A stretch of 16,044 bases of DNA from SOKG01 sp964502665 (GTDB lineage Bacteria > Chloroflexota > Dehalococcoidia > SZUA-161): NCBI GenBank assembly GCA_964502665.1, contig CAZCXP010000051.1, forward strand, positions 1 to 16,044, written 5' to 3'. The notes below the pieces were generated by a model. It had not been told where the DNA came from. It saw only the letters and a program-made list of their open reading frames with translations, and searched no databases. Below are positions 7,901 to 13,719 of this stretch, in pieces. Made by a program: the position numbers and the translations under genes. Numbering within the stretch: position 1 is the stretch's first letter; each line of letters starts with the position of its first letter.

Positions 7901-8202
7901 TCCTTCCCGTCAACGGTACGAAACTGTGCCAGCGCCTGGCCCTTGGAGCACAGCGTACCCTCGTTGATGGGATGGTCCGGATTCCCCTCGAGGTTTATCA
8001 CCCCGCCTGTATCGGCGGTCACGAGGGCGCCGCAGCCGACGGCACAGTAACAGCAGATAGTGTAGGTCTCGCCTCGGGGCTGCTTTTTCAGCGGGATGGC
8101 CTTGGGGACGTTCTTGCCATCGGAACCCATGGTTCCAAGCAGAACCAGGCCACCCATCCCTGCCCCACTTGCTTTGAGAAACTCTCTACGGCTCAGTTCC
8201 AT
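4963..8202 (-). CDS. fdhA: Selenocysteine-containing formate dehydrogenase catalytic (alpha) subunit, Tat-exported
   Basis: This is the molybdenum or tungsten bis-MGD formate dehydrogenase, oxidising formate to CO2 outside the membrane. The frame is 1,080 codons with one internal TGA (7614-7612) at codon 197, in the context ARI-U-HSATVAALVESFGRGA. That is the selenocysteine motif of this family, and E. coli FdnG has Sec at 196. The N-terminus SRREFLKASGAGMGGLVLLG is a Tat signal. C50, C53, C57 and C85 hold the proximal [4Fe-4S] cluster, and H198 follows Sec. The RGTSNVQGSTD block and the C-terminal dinucleotide-binding domain (TEHWQAGQMTRNHPWLIELQP) are intact, so the TGA is not a decay mutation. 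The start has a perfect AAGGAGG seven bases upstream. Automated calling is likely to split the gene into 4963-7563 and 7612-8202. Recoding needs selABCD, which lie outside this window. Confidence 0.96.
7584..7614 (-). promoter_or_regulatory. Selenocysteine codon and candidate bacterial SECIS hairpin
   Basis: UGA is at 7614-7612. Counting bases after it, 8-13 can pair with 22-28, U14 bulges out, A15-G16 pair with C20-U21, and the loop contains GG at 18-19. In E. coli fdhF the essential bulged U is base 15 and the loop GG bases 19-20, so the layout matches with a one-base shift. A competing hairpin, CCGCTA-CTG-TAGCGG (bases 5-19), is also strong and excludes this fold. Sec assignment rests mainly on the protein context; the exact SECIS fold is uncertain. 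Confidence 0.6.
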
Positions 8203-8227
8203 TATTCCTCCTTGTTAGCAGATGGAG

Positions 8228-8261
8228 AATAAAAAATGGGATGTCATTTAGCAGACATCCC
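8228..8261 (-). terminator. Intrinsic terminator in the fdhA leader (attenuator)
   Basis: Reading the minus strand, GGGATGTC (8261-8254) and GACATCCC (8245-8238) form a perfect 8-bp stem with an 8-base loop, followed by ATTTTTTATT. It lies between the predicted fdhA promoters and the fdhA ribosome site, and no promoter-like sequence follows it. Transcripts of the operon must therefore read through it. It could also stop read-through from the upstream flavoprotein gene. Confidence 0.8.
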
Positions 8262-8339
8262 TAACATACCTCCCTTAGGCTGACACGCAAGCGCACGCGC
8301 AGTTCCTTACCTCTCTACGGCCAACTAGTTGCAGTCACT

Positions 8340-8371
8340 TTGGATTGTAACACAGAGCGATAGAGTGGTCA
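8340..8371 (-). promoter_or_regulatory. Probable fdh operon promoter (proximal copy)
   Basis: On the minus strand TTGACC (8372-8367), 17 bp and TACAAT (8349-8344) make a strong sigma-70-type promoter. The predicted start is near 8337, giving a leader of about 135 nt before the fdhA ATG. The leader contains the terminator at 8228-8261. Confidence 0.7.
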
Positions 8372-8422
8372 ATAGTTTGAAGCGCCTTTTCTGTGATTTC
8401 CTTCACGATTAGGCGGAGATAG

Positions 8423-8453
8423 TTGGATTGTAGCCCCACTTTGCAGGTGGTCA
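8423..8453 (-). promoter_or_regulatory. Second, similar promoter copy upstream of fdhA
   Basis: This stretch repeats two blocks of the proximal promoter: TGACCAC (8453-8447) and TACAATCCAA (8432-8423), separated by 14 rather than 15 bp. Read as a promoter it gives GTGACC, 16 bp, TACAAT. The -35 is weaker than in the proximal copy. It is either a tandem promoter or a repeated regulator site. Confidence 0.4.
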
Positions 8454-8488
8454 CGCGTTGCCAATAGGCGTCCTGTGCCAATTCCTAT

Positions 8489-9475
8489 TTATTTCAACTT
8501 CGCCAAGTTCTCGGACACTTCTGCTGCTATACTTTCGACAATCTCTCTCGCGCTCACGATCTCTTTAATCATTCCAGCAGCGGCGCCGCAGGGCGCTTCC
8601 GAGCTGACCACGTCGCCCAGCACCAGCGAGTTCATCATGGGGTGAGCGAGAACAAGAGAGCCCAGCTCTTCAACAGGAGCACCGCTGGTCTCCATTTCCA
8701 GGTACTTTCTGGTGAACTCATTCTTAAGTGACCTGCCCATTCCCACACCCAGCTTTCTGCCCCATGAGACCGTGCTGGTGTCGTTTGCGCTGACCACGGC
8801 CTGCTTCATATCGGGGTGGGCGTCGCATTCATGGGCGGCAACAAACCTTGTCCCCATATAGACACCTTCCGCGCCCAGGGCCAGGGCGGCAACGACTCCC
8901 CTGGCGTCAGCGATGCCCCCGGCTGCGATTACCGGTATCCTCACTGCGTCAACTACTTGAGGGACAAGGACCAACGTTGGCAGCTCGTCCGCTCCGCTGT
9001 GCCCACCGGCCTCATATCCTTGAGCCACGACTGCATCGACTCCTGCTCCTTCTGCTTTCCTTGCATGTCTCACCGAGGCCACTATATGAAGAACCCTCAC
9101 TCCAGCTTGCTTCAGGCGGCTGGTGTAGACCTCTGGGCTTCCCATCGAGACTATAGCCACCGCTATGCCTTCTTCAAGCGCCACCTCGATACATCTATCA
9201 GCGAATGACCTGAGCTCTCCAAAACCAATGGGAAAATTTACGGCAAACGGCTTTCTGGTGAGGGTTTTCGCTTTTCTAATCTCATCTCGCAGCCGCTCCC
9301 CAGTCAAGGTGACATCCTGTGTAATGGTTGTTGCTCCTGCATTCGGGCCGATAGTGCCCAGCGCGCCGGCGTTGGAAACGGCTGCCGCCAGGTTGGCACC
9401 AGTAATCCAGTTCATCGGCGCCTGGATTATGGGATACTCAATTCCCAAAAGCTCGCAAATCCTGGTTCTCTTCAT
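8489..9475 (-). CDS. Nitronate monooxygenase-like flavoprotein (2-nitropropane dioxygenase / FabK family)
   Basis: A 328-residue TIM-barrel flavoprotein. Members oxidise alkyl nitronates such as propionate-3-nitronate using FMN; close relatives are FabK-type enoyl-ACP reductases, so the substrate is not fixed by sequence. Landmarks are the N-terminal YPIIQAPM (14-21), GALGTIG (37-43), GYEAGGHSG at 153-161 with the candidate catalytic H159, AAGGIAD at 184-190 and GAEGVYMGTRF at 201-211 for FMN phosphate binding. The ATG has GAGGGAGAG upstream, and a strong promoter lies about 25 nt before it. It is a single-gene unit: the next gene on the strand, fdhA, has its own promoters 140-220 bp upstream of its start, and comM diverges on the other side. 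Confidence 0.85.
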   Translation of the reverse strand: MKRTRICELLGIEYPIIQAPMNWITGANLAAAVSNAGALGTIGPNAGATTITQDVTLTGERLRDEIRKAKTLTRKPFAVNFPIGFGELRSFADRCIEVALEEGIAVAIVSMGSPEVYTSRLKQAGVRVLHIVASVRHARKAEGAGVDAVVAQGYEAGGHSGADELPTLVLVPQVVDAVRIPVIAAGGIADARGVVAALALGAEGVYMGTRFVAAHECDAHPDMKQAVVSANDTSTVSWGRKLGVGMGRSLKNEFTRKYLEMETSGAPVEELGSLVLAHPMMNSLVLGDVVSSEAPCGAAAGMIKEIVSAREIVESIAAEVSENLAKLK

Positions 9476-9505
9476 CGAAGTCTCTCCCTCTCTATTCTCC
9501 TGAGC

Positions 9506-9534
9506 ATTCTATCTTTGTGGAGTGAGGGCGTCAA
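9506..9534 (-). promoter_or_regulatory. Promoter of the nitronate monooxygenase-like gene
   Basis: On the minus strand TTGACG (9534-9529), a 17-bp spacer and TAGAAT (9511-9506) place the start near 9499, about 24 nt before the ATG. Both boxes match the sigma-70 consensus at five of six positions. Confidence 0.7.
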
Positions 9535-9628
9535 GGAATGTGAGATCAACTATGGCCGATTCGGTATATAAGGAAGGCACTCTCAGGGGGAGAACTTAAT
9601 CCTTAAGTATACAACTGTCCAATAAAGT

Positions 9629-9660
9629 CCCCCTTTGGAAAAGGGGGATTTAGGGGGATT
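9629..9660. repeat. G/C-run hairpin repeat upstream of comM
   Basis: CCCCCTT (9629-9635) pairs with AAGGGGG (9641-9647), followed by a second AGGGGG block (9652-9656). CCCCCTTT / AAAGGGGGATTTAGGGGG elements of this form are common dispersed repeats in bacterial genomes (pattern recollection, not a search). It ends six bases before the predicted comM -35 box. Confidence 0.5.
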
Positions 9661-9666
9661 TCTTAT

Positions 9667-9695
9667 TTGTACCACGCGATTCTGACTGCTATAAT
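9667..9695 (+). promoter_or_regulatory. Probable comM promoter
   Basis: TTGTAC (9667-9672), 17 bp and a perfect TATAAT (9690-9695) predict a start near 9702, 28 nt before the comM ATG. The TTG here opens a longer reading frame in phase with comM, but it is better explained as the -35 box than as a start codon. Confidence 0.55.
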
Positions 9696-9729
9696 GAGGC
9701 ACAAATATGCAGAAGGTATAGCTGGTGGT

Positions 9730-11253
9730 ATGTTAGCGAAGGTGAAAACTGCTGCGGTAGTAGGCCTTGATGCTCAAGAGGTTGAAGTAGAGGCTGATAT
9801 TTCGAGTGGATTACCCTCAATGACTATCGTTGGACTGCCCGATACTGCGGTGCAGGAGGCTAGAGAGAGGGTTCGCTCCGCCATCAGGAACTCAGGGTGC
9901 CAGTTTCCCATGAAGCGGATAACGGTAAACCTTGCCCCCGCTGACCTCAAGAAAGCTGGCCCTGCCTATGACCTTCCCATCGCGGTTGGTGTACTGCTCA
10001 GTTCTGAGCAGATCTCAGTTGATACCTCCCAGATGCTTTTCCTCGGCGAACTCTCCCTGGATGGCGGCCTGCGGCACACTCAAGGCATTATCTCTATGGT
10101 CGATCTTGCCAAGGAGAGGGGAATCCCCACGGTTTTCGTCCCTGCTGCCGATGCCAGAGAGGCCTCGCTGGTGCAAGGCGTGAGCATCATTCCCGTATCC
10201 TCCTTGTCCCAACTGGTTAGTCACCTCCGTGGCGAAGCGGTTATCTCCAGCCATATTGAAGAGGAGATTGCGGGTGTGGTGGGGAAAGCGCCGTGGCCGA
10301 CTACCGATCTTGCCCTCATCAAGGGACAGGAGCATGTGAAGCGGGCGTTGGAGGTAGCTGCTGCTGGCGGGCATAACGTGGTCATGAGCGGGCCACCGGG
10401 GAGCGGCAAGACGCTGCTTGCCCGGTCGCTGCCTTCCATCCTGCCCCAAATGGGCATTGAAGAGGCATTGGAGGTGACCAAGGTCTATAGCGTGAGCGGG
10501 CTCCTTCCTCAGGATACGCCGCTCATCAGGCAGCGCCCGTTTCGGGCACCACACTATACCATATCGCATGCCGGGCTTGTCGGCGGTGGTCGCTGGCCAA
10601 GGCCTGGTGAGATAAGCCTCAGCCACCGGGGTGTTCTCTTTCTCGACGAGCTTCCCGAATTCGGACATGCCGACCTCGAGGTTCTGCGTCAACCTTTGGA
10701 GGACAGAGTGGTGACAATCAGTAGGGCTCAGGGCAGTGTCACCTTCCCCGCAAACTTCATGCTGGTGGGGGCAATGAACCCCTGCCCCTGTGGTTACTAC
10801 GGCGATCCGGTTAAGGAATGCACCTGTTCCCCGATGATGGTCTCTCGCTATCAGAAGCGCATCAGCGGGCCACTGCTTGACCGCATCGATATCTTCGCTG
10901 AGGTTCCCCGTATAGATTACGACAAACTCGCTGACGACCGCATGGGTGAGGGCTCGGAGATGGTGAGGCAGCGGGTTGAGCAAGCACGCTCGATCCAGCA
11001 GCAGCGCCTCAAGGGCACCAGGCTTGTCTGCAATGCCGACATGACCCCCCTGGAGGTGCGTGAGTTCTGCCAGGTGGAGCCTGCTGCGCAAAGCCTGCTA
11101 CAGGCGGCGATGAACCAGCTACATCTTTCGGCACGCGCCTTCCACCGCATCCTGAAGCTGGCTCGCACTATCGCCGACCTTGCTGCCGCTGAGACTATCG
11201 CCGCCAGCCATCTCGCCGAGGCGCTGCAGTATCGGCCGAGGGATCAGCTATAG
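9730..11253 (+). CDS. comM: ComM / YifB family Mg-chelatase-like AAA+ ATPase
   Basis: A 507-residue AAA+ helicase. In Vibrio cholerae and Haemophilus, ComM drives branch migration when single-stranded DNA is integrated during natural transformation. The N-terminal ChlI-type domain includes MLAKVKTAAVVGLDAQEVEV and GLPDTAVQEARERVRSA. Walker A is GPPGSGKT at 221-228, Walker B is GVLFLDELPEF at 301-311, and a probable zinc-binding cysteine set is at 352, 354, 364 and 366. The C-terminal Mg-chelatase domain is complete. Length matches the family (about 505). I chose ATG 9730 because it gives the canonical MLAKV start and lies downstream of a good promoter; the in-phase TTG at 9667 would add 21 unconserved residues. 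The ribosome site is weak. The next gene follows 29 bp later, probably in the same transcript. Confidence 0.94.
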   Translation: MLAKVKTAAVVGLDAQEVEVEADISSGLPSMTIVGLPDTAVQEARERVRSAIRNSGCQFPMKRITVNLAPADLKKAGPAYDLPIAVGVLLSSEQISVDTSQMLFLGELSLDGGLRHTQGIISMVDLAKERGIPTVFVPAADAREASLVQGVSIIPVSSLSQLVSHLRGEAVISSHIEEEIAGVVGKAPWPTTDLALIKGQEHVKRALEVAAAGGHNVVMSGPPGSGKTLLARSLPSILPQMGIEEALEVTKVYSVSGLLPQDTPLIRQRPFRAPHYTISHAGLVGGGRWPRPGEISLSHRGVLFLDELPEFGHADLEVLRQPLEDRVVTISRAQGSVTFPANFMLVGAMNPCPCGYYGDPVKECTCSPMMVSRYQKRISGPLLDRIDIFAEVPRIDYDKLADDRMGEGSEMVRQRVEQARSIQQQRLKGTRLVCNADMTPLEVREFCQVEPAAQSLLQAAMNQLHLSARAFHRILKLARTIADLAAAETIAASHLAEALQYRPRDQL

Positions 11254-11282
11254 ACTTGTCTGGCGGGTTTGGGGAGAGCTGA

Positions 11283-11684
11283 ATGTACTACTTCGCGTAT
11301 GCCTCCAATCTTAGTAAGAAGCAGATGTCGGAACGGTGCCCCGACTGCAAACCCCTATTCACCGCCACCCTTCCCAATTACAAGCTGATATTCACAGGGT
11401 GGTCAAGAAAATGGCGTGGCGGAGTCGCAACTATCAGGGCGTCCAGAGATGATAAGGTTAGAGGAGCCGTGTATGAAATATCAGACAGATGCTTGAGGGT
11501 ACTTGACGGACATGAAGGTTACCCCACCGTCTATGACCGATTGAATGTGCTGGTGTTTGTGGAGGATGGTGAAGCAGTGGAAGCAGTAACCTACATCAAA
11601 CGGGAACAGGCCGAGGAGACGCAACCTTCACAGGAATACCTGGCTGTCATTCGTCAAGGCTACAAGGACTGGCGGATTGCTTAG
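11283..11684 (+). CDS. Gamma-glutamylcyclotransferase-like (AIG2/GGCT fold) protein
   Basis: A 133-residue protein of the GGCT/AIG2 superfamily. It opens with YFAYASNLSKKQM (3-15), matching the substrate-binding Y-G-S-N-type loop with alanine in place of the usual glycine. E78 in LDGHEGYPTVYDR sits at the position of the catalytic glutamate of human GGCT. Members release 5-oxoproline from gamma-glutamyl peptides or amines; the actual substrate here cannot be told. GGGGAGAG lies just upstream of the ATG. It is 29 bp behind comM on the same strand with no promoter between them, so co-transcription is likely although no functional link is obvious. The gene converges on the hydrolase, with a 65-bp gap. 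Confidence 0.85.
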   Translation: MYYFAYASNLSKKQMSERCPDCKPLFTATLPNYKLIFTGWSRKWRGGVATIRASRDDKVRGAVYEISDRCLRVLDGHEGYPTVYDRLNVLVFVEDGEAVEAVTYIKREQAEETQPSQEYLAVIRQGYKDWRIA

Positions 11685-11749
11685 GCTGAGGGTACCTGCA
11701 GGGATACCAAGAAACAGAATCTCGCGATATAAAGGCGTTGACAACTGGT

Positions 11750-12559
11750 TCAACTCTCAGCCAGAAAACTCAGAACCTCTCGATTGAATCTGCCCCTCAT
11801 TTCCAAGAAGAATGCGTGTGACCCACCTTGAACCTTAACTAGCTTGGCGTTGGGTATTTTGCTGGCTATCTCCTCCGAGGAACGAGGCGGAATGATTCTA
11901 TCGTCGGTTCCAGTAAGCACCAGGGTGGGAGCTTGGATCAGGTGTAGCCTGTCGCCTGTGCTGTGGCTTACGACGGCCTCCATCTGCTCAAGATGTCCTT
12001 CGACGCCTATGCGTTTCATTTGAAACTTAGCCAGCGGAACCAGCATTGTCCTGTAGAGCCTTCTGTTGAAGGCAAGCGACACAATACTGGCTACAGTGTT
12101 ATGAAAGTCCAGACTTCTTAGGTCAGGCTGGGTATCAGCGTCCTCGATTCCAAGAGCGTTGAGCATCTCTGGATGAAAATCGCCAATCTCTCCCTCTCCA
12201 GTCGAGGTGCACGCCAGCACCAGCTTACTCACCCTTTCTGGGTAGTTTATCGCAAGCTCTTGAGCAACAATGCCTCCGAGGGACATCCCCAGTATATGAG
12301 CCCTATCAATTTCGAGATGGTCCAGTAAGCCGACGGCATCATCAGCCATAGTCTTGACCGTATAGGGAACAGGAGACCTGTCTGTTTTGCCGATGCCCCT
12401 GTTATCAAAAACAACCACCCGGTAGTGGTTCTTGAAAGCGCGAGTTTGAAAGAACCAGGCTTCATGTCCCCCGCCGAATCCCTGTATCATAAGCAGGGGA
12501 GGCCCATCCCCGCGGACTCGATAGTACAGGTCGATACCATTGATCCTGGCCTTTGGCAT
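11750..12559 (-). CDS. Alpha/beta-fold hydrolase (3-oxoadipate enol-lactonase-like)
   Basis: A 269-residue alpha/beta hydrolase without signal peptide. The nucleophile elbow is GMSLGG with S93, the acid is D220 in LTGTDDRIIPP, and the histidine is H248 in GGSHAFF, so the triad is complete and in order. The oxyanion-region motif is QGFGGG (26-31), and FDNRGIGKTD (51-60) is the conserved loop of PcaD/BioH-like members. The overall pattern resembles 3-oxoadipate enol-lactonases, but such enzymes are substrate-diverse and no pathway genes are adjacent. AGGAGGCGAGA precedes the ATG. The promoter has a perfect dyad over its -10 box, suggesting control by a specific regulator. Confidence 0.9.
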   Translation of the reverse strand: MPKARINGIDLYYRVRGDGPPLLMIQGFGGGHEAWFFQTRAFKNHYRVVVFDNRGIGKTDRSPVPYTVKTMADDAVGLLDHLEIDRAHILGMSLGGIVAQELAINYPERVSKLVLACTSTGEGEIGDFHPEMLNALGIEDADTQPDLRSLDFHNTVASIVSLAFNRRLYRTMLVPLAKFQMKRIGVEGHLEQMEAVVSHSTGDRLHLIQAPTLVLTGTDDRIIPPRSSEEIASKIPNAKLVKVQGGSHAFFLEMRGRFNREVLSFLAES

Positions 12560-12620
12560 TCTCGCCTCCTGCCAAGATTTCGGACGTTAGCCAGCGTGAC
12601 TGTGGCCGAATCCGACTTCT

Positions 12621-12641
12621 TGCGATAGTATACCTATCGCA
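12621..12641. promoter_or_regulatory. Operator candidate, 8-5-8 perfect dyad
   Basis: TGCGATAG (12621-12628) and CTATCGCA (12634-12641) are exact inverted repeats around TATAC. The 21-bp site covers the -10 box of the hydrolase promoter and the predicted start, ideal for repression by a dimeric regulator such as a TetR- or GntR-type protein. No such regulator is in the window. Confidence 0.65.
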
Positions 12642-12655
12642 GTAGAATATGGCAA
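12627..12655 (-). promoter_or_regulatory. Promoter of the alpha/beta hydrolase gene
   Basis: On the minus strand TTGCCA (12655-12650), 17 bp and TATACT (12632-12627) each match the consensus at five of six positions. The start is predicted near 12620, about 60 nt before the ATG. Confidence 0.7.
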
Positions 12656-12699
12656 TCCACTAGCGTGTTAAGACAAGAGCTGGATGGAGGGGAATGAGG

Positions 12700-12747
12700 G
12701 AAATTCCAAATACTAAATTCGAAGTACTAAACAAATTCAAAAGCCCT
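12700..12747. repeat. AT-rich internally repeated spacer
   Basis: The spacer contains TACTAAATTC (12711-12720) and TACTAAACAAATTC (12725-12738) as imperfect direct repeats within an AT-rich, gene-free stretch. It abuts the double palindrome at 12748-12806. It looks like non-coding repeat debris; I see no gene or promoter in it. Confidence 0.35.
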
Positions 12748-12806
12748 GTAGCGTCGTGACTCCTGTCACGACGAAGAATCCGTTGCCACAGGAGTGGCAA
12801 CGCTAC
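12748..12806. repeat. Two opposed copies of a palindromic unit with compensatory stem changes
   Basis: A 59-bp element made of 26-7-26 bp. Left unit: GTAGCG, TCGTG, ACTCCTGT, CACGA, CG. Right unit read on the other strand: GTAGCG, TTGCC, ACTCCTGT, GGCAA, CG. The flanks and the central octamer are identical, while the inner stem differs completely yet stays perfectly paired in each copy. Each half folds as an 8-9 bp hairpin, and the two halves can also pair through GTAGCG/CGCTAC and ACTCCTGT/ACAGGAGT. There is no T-tract, so it is not a terminator. It resembles a paired REP-type element. Confidence 0.8.
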
Positions 12807-12834
12807 GGTGCCGATAGTGCTTATGATTTGGTGG

Positions 12835-12864
12835 TTGACTATGGTTCACGCACCACTGTTTAAT
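12835..12864 (+). promoter_or_regulatory. Probable otsB promoter
   Basis: TTGACT (12835-12840), an 18-bp spacer and TTTAAT (12859-12864) predict a start near 12871. That leaves 27 or 39 nt before the two candidate otsB start codons. Confidence 0.55.
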
Positions 12865-12909
12865 GCGTTTTATATTTAGGATATAGGTTAAGGGTTCTTG
12901 AAGAAAGAC

Positions 12910-13719
12910 ATGCCTTATCTCTTCGACCATTTCGATTCGGTACGGGGGCTGCTATCGCTAGCTCCTTTCGGCCTTTTCACCGATATCGACGGCACTATCA
13001 GCGAGCTTGCGCCGTCTCCTGCGGAGGCCCGTGTTTCACCTGTCTGCCGCGAGAGCCTGGCCACCCTGGCTAAGCATTTGGCGGTGGTGGTTGCGGTATC
13101 AGGAAGACCGGCCGCTGAGGCGAGGGAAATGGTGGGCATCGATGAGATGGTCTACATTGGCAATCACGGGTATGAGAGGTGGGCTGGTGGGCGCGTTGAG
13201 CTTGTGCCCGGGGTGGGAGATTACCCTGCCAGGATTAAGGCGGTGCTCGATGAGCTCGGTGAACTCGTCTCTATCGAAGGGATTATTCTTGAGAATAAGG
13301 GTCCCACTGCCTCTATCCACTACCGTCGCTGCCGCGATCACGAAGCTGCGCTGAAAGCCATTCTCTCGGCGGTGGGTGGATTGGCAGAAGCCGGCGATCT
13401 GAGAGTCAGCCTGGGGAAAATGGCGGTCGAGCTCAGGCCGGCGCTGGAAGTGAGCAAAGGGACTGCCGTGTTCTCCTTGATTAAAGAGCACCACCTGCGT
13501 GGGGCGATTTATCTGGGCGATGACCTGACCGATGTCGATGTCTTCGTTGCCTTTCACCAAGAAGGTCTGCCCTTCAAAGGGATCGCCATAGGGATTATAG
13601 GGGAGGAGACGGTACCCCAGGTTGCGAGGCAGGCGGATTTCACCGTTAATGGGGTGGGTGATGTCGAGCGGTTGCTTAGACAGTTAGCAGCAGAGGTAGT
13701 TGGCAGGCCAGCTTCCTGA
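12910..13719 (+). CDS. otsB: Trehalose-6-phosphate phosphatase (HAD superfamily)
   Basis: Removes phosphate from trehalose 6-phosphate to give trehalose, a stress protectant. HAD motif I is FTDIDGT with catalytic D25 and D27, motif II is the serine of VAVSGRP, and motif IV is LGDDLTDVDVF with D204, D205 and D208. NHGYERW and SLGKMAVELRP are trehalose-phosphatase signatures. The length (269) fits the family. ATG 12910 is chosen; an in-phase TTG at 12898 has AAGGG only three bases upstream and would add four residues, so either is possible. It is transcribed toward otsA rather than with it, and the last 44 bp of its coding sequence overlap the end of otsA on the other strand. If the neighbouring GT20 enzyme makes another sugar phosphate, this would be its matching phosphatase. 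Confidence 0.92.
   Translation: MPYLFDHFDSVRGLLSLAPFGLFTDIDGTISELAPSPAEARVSPVCRESLATLAKHLAVVVAVSGRPAAEAREMVGIDEMVYIGNHGYERWAGGRVELVPGVGDYPARIKAVLDELGELVSIEGIILENKGPTASIHYRRCRDHEAALKAILSAVGGLAEAGDLRVSLGKMAVELRPALEVSKGTAVFSLIKEHHLRGAIYLGDDLTDVDVFVAFHQEGLPFKGIAIGIIGEETVPQVARQADFTVNGVGDVERLLRQLAAEVVGRPAS

Noticed and set aside
9667..9729. N-terminal extension of comM from the TTG at 9667
   Set aside because: The added 21 residues do not fit the family start MLAKV, and the TTG falls in the predicted -35 box of the comM promoter.
10015..11091. Long minus-strand frame (358 codons) opposite comM
   Set aside because: It lies wholly inside comM, which has complete AAA+ motifs. The translation shows no recognisable domain, and it has no ribosome site or promoter. 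GC-rich codon shadow.
12748..12806. Double palindrome as a CRISPR-like or attachment site
   Set aside because: There are only two opposed units with a 7-bp centre, no spacers, and no integrase or cas gene nearby.
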